Source of the DNA: Geothrix fermentans DSM 14018
GTDB taxonomy: Bacteria; Acidobacteriota; Holophagae; Holophagales; Holophagaceae
DNA: 64,000 nucleotides
NCBI RefSeq assembly: GCF_000428885.1
Contig: NZ_AUAU01000009.1
Span: 62,001 to 126,000, forward strand
Direction of reading: 5' to 3'
A program made the position numbers and the translations under genes. The stretch's first letter is position 1; every line of letters begins with the position of its first letter. Of the stretch, positions 24,066 to 30,625 are shown one piece after another. The notes beneath the pieces were generated by a model. The model made no database searches, was not told the DNA's origin, and worked only from the letters and a program-made list of their open reading frames with translations.

Positions 24066-25916
24066 TCAGACGCCGAGGCGCTTCCGCGTCTCGGCGGTGG
24101 GAACGCCTTCCGGAGTCCAACCGCGCAGCTGGTAGTACTCGGGGAGCATGACGTCGAGCTTCGACACGGCACCCTTCTGGGGACCGGTCTGGGCGGGCTC
24201 TTTCAGAAGGCGCGGCGGCAGGTTGTCATCCTTCTTCGTGAAGCCGGCGGCGAGGTTGAACTCCCGCTCCAGGTTCCAGATGCGCTCGCCCACCAGGAGC
24301 AGGCGCTCTTCGGACCAGTCGCCTTCGCAGGCGGCCTGGATCTGGGGCTGGATGTCCTGGAGGCCCCAGGCGAAGGTGGTGAAGAGGCAGATGCCCGCGG
24401 AGTCCACCACGGCCGTGAGGTCCTGGAAGGCCTTGAGCATGGCGGGCTTCCCCTCGGTGGCCTGGGGCTCCATCTTCACGGGGATGCCCAGCACCTCGGG
24501 GGACACCATGTAGCCGCGCAGGTGGCAGGCGCCCCGGTTGTTGGTGGCGTAGGCCAGGCCCATACCCTGGAGGGCGCGGCCGTCGTAGGCCGGGAACTCC
24601 TGGCTCTTGACGGTCATGGATAGCTCGGGGTGGCCGTACTTCGTGCAGAGCCGCTTGGAACCCAGGCCCATGACCTTGCCGAAGCCCTCGCCGCGGGCCG
24701 TCAGCTCCGCCAGCTTGACCATGGCCTCCGTGGAGCCGAAGGGCAGCTTGAAGCCCACCTCCTGCTCCGTAAGGACGCCCATTTCGTACAGTTCCATGGC
24801 CGCGCCCACGGTGGCGCCGAAGGTGATGGGATCGAAGCCGTCCTCGTTGCAGAGGAAGTTGGCGTAGGTGAGGGCCTCCAGATCGTTCACGCCGTTGGCG
24901 GCGCCCAGGGCCCAGGCGGCCTCGTACTCCACGCCGCCGGAGGCGCCGTGGTACTGGGGCTTGTCCTTGACGCTGAAGTGGCCAGGATCCATGCGGGAGA
25001 TGCGGCCGCAGGCGATGGTGCAGCCGAAGCAGGCGCCGTTGGTGACGAGGTTGGTCTTGCCGTCCGTGGGCCGCTTCTCGTGCATGGCCTCGCCGGAGAT
25101 GTCGTGGGCGCCCTCGAACTGCACCTCGCGGTGGTTGCGCGTGGGCAGCGCCCCCAGCTCGTTGATGACGTTCATGAGCACCTGGGTGCCGTAGGTGGGG
25201 AGCCCCTGCCCTGTCACGCCGTTGGCCGCCAGCACCTTCTTGCCGGCCTCCGTGGCCGCGAAGAAGGCCTCGGGGTTCGCAGGCGCGTAGGCGTCTGTGC
25301 GCGTGCCGCGCACGGCCACGGCCTTGAGGCTCTTGGAGCCCATGACGGCGCCGACGCCGGAGCGGCCCGCGGCGCGGTGCAGGTCGTTCACGATGGCCGC
25401 GTAGAGCACGCGGTTCTCGCCCGCCCGGCCGATGGAGGCCACGCGGATCTGGGGGTCCTGGAGCTGGGTCTTGATGATCTCCTCGGTCTCCCAGACGGTC
25501 TTGCCCCACAGGTGCGAGGCGTCCACCAGCTCGGCCTGGCCGTCATTGATGAGGAGGTAGACGGGCTTCGGCGAGGCGCCTTCGAAGATCACCATGTCCC
25601 AGCCCGCGAACTTCAGCTCGGCGCCGAAGTAGCCGCCGGAGTTGGAGCAGGCGATGGCGCCCGTGAGCGGTCCCTTGGTGACCACGGAATAGCGTCCGCC
25701 CGTGGCGGCCATGGTGCCCGTGAGCGGGCCCGTCACGAAGATGAGCTTGTTCTTGGGGGAGAAGGGATCGACCTTGGGATCGATCTCAGACACGAGGTAC
25801 TTGGTGGCGAGGCCCCGCTGGCCCAGGTAATCCTGGGCCCACTGCAGGTTCAGCGGCTCCGTGGTGCAGGTGCCGGCCTCGAGGTTCACGCGGAGAACGT
25901 TCTTGGTCCATGCCAT
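24066..25916 (-). CDS. Tungsten-containing aldehyde oxidoreductase (AOR 2, AorB/BamB-like)
   Basis: 616 aa. The N-terminal pterin-binding domain has GGRYSVVTKGPLTGAIACSN and GAELKFAGWDMV. Fe-S cluster ligands are C296, C299 and C303 (ACFGCTIACGR, the canonical Cys-x2-Cys-x3-Cys) plus C510 in DSAGIC. Conserved loops shared with AOR1 include GLPTYGTQVLMN and LPTRN. The protein is the catalytic subunit, binding W-bispterin and [4Fe-4S]. It lies between the polyferredoxin (12 bases upstream) and the FAD subunit (15 bases downstream). BamB of class II benzoyl-CoA reductase is a relative, but no other bam genes are present here. Confidence 0.93.
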   Translation of the reverse strand: MAWTKNVLRVNLEAGTCTTEPLNLQWAQDYLGQRGLATKYLVSEIDPKVDPFSPKNKLIFVTGPLTGTMAATGGRYSVVTKGPLTGAIACSNSGGYFGAELKFAGWDMVIFEGASPKPVYLLINDGQAELVDASHLWGKTVWETEEIIKTQLQDPQIRVASIGRAGENRVLYAAIVNDLHRAAGRSGVGAVMGSKSLKAVAVRGTRTDAYAPANPEAFFAATEAGKKVLAANGVTGQGLPTYGTQVLMNVINELGALPTRNHREVQFEGAHDISGEAMHEKRPTDGKTNLVTNGACFGCTIACGRISRMDPGHFSVKDKPQYHGASGGVEYEAAWALGAANGVNDLEALTYANFLCNEDGFDPITFGATVGAAMELYEMGVLTEQEVGFKLPFGSTEAMVKLAELTARGEGFGKVMGLGSKRLCTKYGHPELSMTVKSQEFPAYDGRALQGMGLAYATNNRGACHLRGYMVSPEVLGIPVKMEPQATEGKPAMLKAFQDLTAVVDSAGICLFTTFAWGLQDIQPQIQAACEGDWSEERLLLVGERIWNLEREFNLAAGFTKKDDNLPPRLLKEPAQTGPQKGAVSKLDVMLPEYYQLRGWTPEGVPTAETRKRLGV

Positions 25917-25928
25917 GGCAGTCGCTCC

Positions 25929-26405
25929 TCACACCGTCGCCGGGTTGGTGTCGGTCTTGCCGGCCCACTGGCGCATCTTCCCGAGCCCCGTCCAGTCCGC
26001 ATCCACATAGGTGATGGCGCCGGTCGGGCAGGCCTTGGCGCAGGCCGGCTCGCCCCCGCAGAGGTCGCACTTCTGCACCTTGCCCGTGGAGGCCACGTAG
26101 TTGATGGTGCCGAAGGGGCAGGCGATGGTGCAGACCTTGCAGCCCACGCAGGTGGGCTCCAGCACGATCTTCGCGCCGGTGACGGGATCCAGACGGATGG
26201 CGTCCACGGGGCATGCCGTCATGCACCAGGCCTCGTCGCACTGCGTGCAGGTGTAGGGCACGAAGCGCCCCTCATGGTGGAACGTGAACACCTTGATGCG
26301 CGACTTCGCGATGGTGAAGCTCCGGTGGTTCTCCCAGGCGCAGGCCATCTCGCACTGGAGGCAGCCTGTGCACTTGTTGGGATCGAGGTGGAGGGATTTC
26401 TGCAT
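25929..26405 (-). CDS. Polyferredoxin, four [4Fe-4S] clusters (AorA-like electron-transfer subunit)
   Basis: 158 aa from the ATG at 26405, chosen because AGGAGG sits 7 bases upstream and the sequence then begins MQKSLHLDPNKCTGC. Sixteen Cys residues form four clusters: CTGCLQCEMAC, CTQCDEAWCMTAC, CVGCKVCTIAC and CDLCGGEPACAKAC. This is the HycB/DmsB-like fold used to relay electrons from a catalytic subunit to a flavin or quinone partner. It is first in the AOR2 operon, upstream of the tungsten subunit. It has no signal peptide, so the complex is cytoplasmic. Confidence 0.92.
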   Translation of the reverse strand: MQKSLHLDPNKCTGCLQCEMACAWENHRSFTIAKSRIKVFTFHHEGRFVPYTCTQCDEAWCMTACPVDAIRLDPVTGAKIVLEPTCVGCKVCTIACPFGTINYVASTGKVQKCDLCGGEPACAKACPTGAITYVDADWTGLGKMRQWAGKTDTNPATV

Positions 26406-26621
26406 GGCAAAACCTCCTGGTGACCCGTTGGTCAGGATCTGGATAGCGGCACGATCATAGATCAGATGACCGGGTCGGGAGCATCCTTTTTCGGCCTTCT
26501 TCAACCCTTCTCAGATCCAATTCCGGCGGAGGTTTCCGGCTTCCGAATGTCTATCGGGAGACGCGATCTCAACAGTCTTCCGCGCCGCCGGGTTATCATC
26601 CGGAATCCCGGAAAGGAGCGC

Positions 26622-28403
26622 ATGACCGCAGCCCCGGCCACCCCAGGAATCCTCGCCGACCTGGCCATGGTCCTGGGCGTCGCGGCGCTCACCACCGTGG
26701 CCTGCCAGCGGATCCGCCTGCCGGTGGTGGTGGGGTACCTCTTCGCGGGCCTCATCATCGGCCCCCACCTCCCCATCCCGCTGGTGGCCGACCAGGGCAA
26801 CGTCCACACGCTCTCGGAGCTGGGCGTCATCCTTCTCATGTTCTCCCTGGGCCTGGAGTTCAGCCTCAAGAAGCTCCTGCACTCCGGCCCCTCCGCCGCG
26901 CTGGTGGCGCTGATCCAGGGGGGCTTCATGGCCTGGGCGGGCTTCCTCGCCGGCCGCTTCCTGGGCTGGGGCGCCGTGGAGAGCGTCTTCGCGGGAGCGG
27001 CGCTGGCCGTCAGCTCCACCATGATCATCGCGCGGGTCTTCGAGGCCATGAATGCCAAGGGCCCCCTGGCGGACCTGGTGCTCTCCACCCTCATCGTGCA
27101 GGACCTCCTGGCCATCCTCATGCTCACCCTGCTCACGGCGGTGGGTTCGGGGGCGGGCCTCAGCCTGCCGGCCTTCCTGCTCACCCTCGCCCGCCTGGCG
27201 GGCTTCCTGGTGGTGGTGACGCTGCTCGGCCGCTGGATCCTGCCGCGCTTCGTGCGCTGGGTGGCAGACACGGGCAGCAGCGAGACCCTCCTGGTCACCG
27301 TGGTGGGCCTCTGCTTCGCCTTCTCGCTGCTGGCGGCCAAGGCGGGCTACTCCGTGGCCCTGGGCGCCTTCCTGGCGGGCATGATCGTGGCGGAATCGGG
27401 CCGGGAGCGGAAGGTCGAGCACCTCGTCCATCCCCTGCGCGACATGTTCGTGGCGGTCTTCTTCGTCTCCATCGGCATGATGATCGATCCCGGCCAGCTG
27501 CTGCCCAACTGGAAGGGTCTGGCCCTCTTCACCCTGCTGGTCCTGGCGGGGAAGATCCTGTCCGGCGCCCTGGGCGGCCTGCTGGGCGGCAACAGCCTCA
27601 GGAGCTCCATCCGTGCCGGGGCGGGCCTGGCGCAGATCGGCGAGTTCAGCTTCATCATCGCGGCCCTGGGCCAGAGCCTCGGCGTGGTGGGGCCGGCCCT
27701 CTTCCCGGTCCTGGCCGCCACCTGCGCCCTGACTACCCTGACCACCCCGCTGCTGATCCAGCACTCGGAGGGCCTGGCGGATGGTGTCGAGCGCTGGCTG
27801 CCCCGCCGGATCCGGCATTTCCTCCTGCACCACCGGGCCGCCATGGGCCACCTGCGGAGCCTCCCGTTCCGGAAGGCCGCCTGGTTCCACCTCCGCCGGC
27901 CCTTCGGCTACCTCCTGCTGGACAGCCTGCTGGTGGCCGTGTCCGTGGGCCTCGGCACCCTGCTCCATCGGACCCTCACGGGGCTCGTCGTGGCCCGGGG
28001 ACTGTCCCATGCCCTGGCGGTGTACCTGGTCTGGCTGCTCGTCGGCGGTCTGGCCCTGCGCTTCCTCCTGGGCATCCTCAAGCAGGTCCGCCGCATCGCG
28101 CGGGCCATCGCAGAACGGGCCATCCTGGTCTCCGGGGACCGGACCGAGGGCATGGGCGATGCCATCCGGTTCGTCATCGAGCTGGCCCTGGGAGCGACGG
28201 TGGCCCTGCCCCTGGTGGCCCTGCTGCAGCCCCTCCTGCCCACGGGCCTGATACCGGCCCTGGCCCTGGCCGCCGTCCTCCTGTCGGGCTTCCTCCTGTG
28301 GCGGCGCATGGGCGCCATCCAGCGGGGCTGGATGGAGGGGACCGAGGGCCTGGTCCAGCGGCGCCGGGAACGCGGTGGTGGTCCCCCCAGCCCCGCGCCT
28401 TGA
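26622..28403 (+). CDS. CPA2 family monovalent cation:proton antiporter
   Basis: 593 aa from the ATG at 26622 (AAAGGAG upstream). Residues 15-385 are the Na/H exchanger domain with GYLFAGLIIGPH, MFSLGLEFS, the ion-binding QDLL segment (LIVQDLLAILM) and GAFLAGMIVAES. No TrkA-N/RCK nucleotide-binding domain follows. Instead the C-terminal 180 residues hold four or more further membrane helices and a basic tail (RRRERGGG). The family exports K+ or Na+ in exchange for protons. It is divergent from the AOR2 operon across a 216-bp gap that contains a TGACC/GGTCA repeat. Confidence 0.88.
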   Translation: MTAAPATPGILADLAMVLGVAALTTVACQRIRLPVVVGYLFAGLIIGPHLPIPLVADQGNVHTLSELGVILLMFSLGLEFSLKKLLHSGPSAALVALIQGGFMAWAGFLAGRFLGWGAVESVFAGAALAVSSTMIIARVFEAMNAKGPLADLVLSTLIVQDLLAILMLTLLTAVGSGAGLSLPAFLLTLARLAGFLVVVTLLGRWILPRFVRWVADTGSSETLLVTVVGLCFAFSLLAAKAGYSVALGAFLAGMIVAESGRERKVEHLVHPLRDMFVAVFFVSIGMMIDPGQLLPNWKGLALFTLLVLAGKILSGALGGLLGGNSLRSSIRAGAGLAQIGEFSFIIAALGQSLGVVGPALFPVLAATCALTTLTTPLLIQHSEGLADGVERWLPRRIRHFLLHHRAAMGHLRSLPFRKAAWFHLRRPFGYLLLDSLLVAVSVGLGTLLHRTLTGLVVARGLSHALAVYLVWLLVGGLALRFLLGILKQVRRIARAIAERAILVSGDRTEGMGDAIRFVIELALGATVALPLVALLQPLLPTGLIPALALAAVLLSGFLLWRRMGAIQRGWMEGTEGLVQRRRERGGGPPSPAP

Positions 28404-28448
28404 TGCCCGGCCCCTTCGCGGGTGCAATGGAGAGGACAAGGAACCCCC

Positions 28449-29339
28449 ATGAAAGCCATCTCCCTCCGCGTGGACGTCGACACCCTGGAAGGCTCGGTCA
28501 CGGGCATCCCCACCCTGCTGCGCCTGCTGGACAAGCACCAGATGCGAGCCAGCTTCTACTTCAGCTTCGGGCCCGACAACAGTGGCAAGGCCATCCGGCG
28601 CATCTTCCGCAAGGGCTTCCTGGCCAAGATGCGGCGCACCAACGCCACCAAGCTCTACGGCTTCAAGACCATGATGTACGGCGTCCTGCTGCCGGCGCCC
28701 ACCATCTGGAAGCGTGCCGCCGCCGAGATGCGTGCCGCCAAGGAGGCCGGCCACGAGGTGGGCATCCATGCCTGGGACCACGTGCAGTACCACGACCTGC
28801 TGGACCGCAAGTCGCGGCAGTGGCTGTCGGACTGGTACGCGAACGCGCATGAGGCCTTCGGCACGGTCTTCGGCGAGAAGCCCCTGGGCGCCGTGAGCCC
28901 CGCCTGGCGCTGCAACGACACCACCCTGGAACTCCAGGAGGCCTACGGCCTGGGCTATGCCGGCGACTGCCGCGGCTTCGCGCCCTTCTACCCCATCGTG
29001 AAGGGCAAGACCCTCTCCACCCTCCAGATCCCCACCACCCTGCCCACCCTGGATGAGCTGCTGGGCCTGGACGGCCGCACGCCGGACCAGGTGAACCGGG
29101 AGGTGTGGGGCCTGGTGCGGGAGGACGCCCTGAACGTCTATGCCCTGCACACGGAGGTCGAAGGCGGCGCGCTGTTCGAGACCTTCGACGCCTTCCTGGG
29201 CGGCCTGCGCGAGCGCGGCGTCCAGGCCCGCACCCACGTGGACTGGCTGCCGGAGCTGAAGGCCGCGAACCCGCCGGCCAAGGTCGTTTCCCGCAGGGAG
29301 ATCCCGGGCCGGGCCGGCTGGGTGAGCTGGGAGGGCTGA
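28449..29339 (+). CDS. arnD: ArnD-type polysaccharide deacetylase (4-deoxy-4-formamido-L-arabinose-phosphoundecaprenol deformylase family)
   Basis: 296 aa. It aligns by eye with ArnD along its length: RVDVDTLEG (metal Asp pair), KHQMRASFYFSFGPDN, GHEVGIHAWDH, AWRCN, GDCRG, IPTTLPTLDE, HTEVEGG and a late PGRAGWVSW. ArnD removes the formyl group from the undecaprenyl-linked amino sugar used to modify lipid A, at the periplasmic face in enterics. No other arn genes are in the window, so it may act on a different amino sugar. The start at 28449 gives MKAISLRVDVDT, as in other ArnD proteins. Confidence 0.87.
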   Translation: MKAISLRVDVDTLEGSVTGIPTLLRLLDKHQMRASFYFSFGPDNSGKAIRRIFRKGFLAKMRRTNATKLYGFKTMMYGVLLPAPTIWKRAAAEMRAAKEAGHEVGIHAWDHVQYHDLLDRKSRQWLSDWYANAHEAFGTVFGEKPLGAVSPAWRCNDTTLELQEAYGLGYAGDCRGFAPFYPIVKGKTLSTLQIPTTLPTLDELLGLDGRTPDQVNREVWGLVREDALNVYALHTEVEGGALFETFDAFLGGLRERGVQARTHVDWLPELKAANPPAKVVSRREIPGRAGWVSWEG

Positions 29340-29365
29340 TATCGCAAGACGAGGGCTCTTGCAGT

Positions 29366-29392
29366 AACCTCGGGAGTGCCCATCCCGAGGTT
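29366..29392 (+). promoter_or_regulatory. Hairpin overlapping the ribosome site of the S9 hydrolase gene
   Basis: A perfect 10-bp stem AACCTCGGGA/TCCCGAGGTT with a 7-nt loop ends 3 bases before the ATG at 29396. The only GAGG ribosome-binding candidate is inside the 3' arm. A smaller stem, GCAAGA/TCTTGC (29344-29362), precedes it. It may terminate arnD transcription or limit translation of the next gene. Confidence 0.5.
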
Positions 29393-29395
29393 CCC

Positions 29396-30412
29396 ATGCG
29401 CCTTCCCGCCCCGCTCCTGCTCTGCGCCCTGGCCTTGCCCCCTCTGGCCGCCCAGGCCCCGGAGGATGCCCGCTTCAAGCGCCTGGAGTCCCGCGTGAGC
29501 GGCCTCCACTGGGAGCTGGACTCCCTCCGCAAGGCGGCGGACGATCAGCTCTGGTTCCAGCGGCTCTCGGACGTGGCCGTGGTGGACAAGGTCACCTACA
29601 CGGGCCCCCCGAACCCCCGGGGCGAGGAGACCTACGGCATCAAGAACGCGCGCCACCCCCTCAAGATCCAGCAGTACGTCTTCGTGCCCCGCCAGGCGGA
29701 AAAGGGCCGGAAGCTGCCCCTCATCGTGCTGCCCCACGGCGGCGTCCACGCGGATTTCGGCACCTACCACGCCCACATCGTCCGGGAGATGGTGACGCGC
29801 GGCTACATCGTGGTGGCCCCCGACTATCGGGGCTCCACGGGCTACGGGAAGGGCCTCTATGACGCCATCGACTACGGCGGCCTGGAGGTGGACGACGTGG
29901 TGGCGGGCCGGGACTGGGCCGTGGAGCACCTGCCGGTGGATCCGAAGCGCTGCGCCATGGTGGGCTGGAGCCACGGCGGCCTCATCTCCCTCATGGCCGT
30001 CTTCGACCACCCGGAGAAGTTCGCCGCGTGCTACGCGGGCGTGCCCGTCTCGGACCTGCTGATGCGGGTGGGCTACGCCGGCGAGGAATACCGGGACGAC
30101 GCCGTGGTCCGCACCATGTTCGCCGGCAAGACCCCCAGCGAGGATGTGGAGATGGTGCGGCGCCGCAGCCCCGTGTGGAACGTGCAGAAGCTCCGCACCC
30201 CCCTGCTCATCCACAGCACCACCAACGACCGCGACGTGAACGTGGTGGAGGTCGAGACCCTCATCAACGCCCTCAAGGCCGCCGGCAAGACCTTCGAGCA
30301 CAAGATCTACCAGGACGCCCCCGGCGGCCACAGCTTCAACCGCATCGACACCACGGTGGCCCAGGAGTCGCGGAAGGAGATCTATGCCTTCCTGGAGAAG
30401 CATCTGAAATAG
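29396..30412 (+). CDS. Secreted S9/prolyl-oligopeptidase-like alpha/beta hydrolase
   Basis: 338 aa. A signal peptide (MRLPAPLLLCALALPPLAAQA) leads to a coiled segment, then an alpha/beta hydrolase domain. The oxyanion HGG is in LPHGGVHADFG, the nucleophile in GWSHGGL, and the catalytic His in PGGHSFNR near the C-terminus, with an Asp in TNDRDVN. This is the S9 (dipeptidyl/acylaminoacyl peptidase) C-terminal domain without a beta-propeller, so it is a short family member. It is likely periplasmic and active on peptides or esters. The start was chosen for the signal peptide. Confidence 0.85.
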   Translation: MRLPAPLLLCALALPPLAAQAPEDARFKRLESRVSGLHWELDSLRKAADDQLWFQRLSDVAVVDKVTYTGPPNPRGEETYGIKNARHPLKIQQYVFVPRQAEKGRKLPLIVLPHGGVHADFGTYHAHIVREMVTRGYIVVAPDYRGSTGYGKGLYDAIDYGGLEVDDVVAGRDWAVEHLPVDPKRCAMVGWSHGGLISLMAVFDHPEKFAACYAGVPVSDLLMRVGYAGEEYRDDAVVRTMFAGKTPSEDVEMVRRRSPVWNVQKLRTPLLIHSTTNDRDVNVVEVETLINALKAAGKTFEHKIYQDAPGGHSFNRIDTTVAQESRKEIYAFLEKHLK

Positions 30413-30413
30413 C

Positions 30414-30451
30414 GTTATCGGCTGTCAGCTATCAGCTGTCGGCTCTCGGCT
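30414..30451 (+). repeat. Tandem heptad repeat (GCTRTCA-like)
   Basis: Four to five imperfect 7-bp units (GCTGTCA, GCTATCA, GCTGTCG, GCTCTCG) directly follow the S9 hydrolase stop. They resemble the low-complexity CTATCAGCT-type strings found between genes in many bacterial genomes. No function is evident. Confidence 0.7.
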
Positions 30452-30462
30452 AAAGCAGGAAA

Positions 30463-30493
30463 CGAAGAAGCCCGGCTCTGCCGGGCTTCTTCG
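30463..30493. terminator. Bidirectional terminator hairpin 1 (convergent S9 hydrolase/secDF)
   Basis: A 14-bp perfect stem CGAAGAAGCCCGGC/GCCGGGCTTCTTCG with TCT loop lies between convergent genes. A-rich and T-rich arm ends act as U-tracts in both directions. Confidence 0.75.
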
Positions 30494-30550
30494 TGGGGGC
30501 CCGGGGATGTTCACGCCAGCGCGACCTTAGATCCTCGGTGGCGGCCGAAA

Positions 30551-30579
30551 GAGAAAGCCCGGCTTCGCCGGGCTTTCTC
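30551..30579. terminator. Bidirectional terminator hairpin 2 (convergent S9 hydrolase/secDF)
   Basis: A 13-bp perfect stem GAGAAAGCCCGGC/GCCGGGCTTTCTC with TTC loop shares its AGCCCGGC core with hairpin 1, 58 bases away. The two look like duplicated copies. Confidence 0.75.
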
Positions 30580-30625
30580 GCGGGGGCTTGGGGGTGTGCG
30601 CGAAGCGCGTAACCCCCAAACAGCA

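Noticed and set aside
30414-30451. CRISPR-like tandem repeat
   Set aside because: The units are 7 bp without spacers and no cas gene is present; it is a simple tandem repeat.
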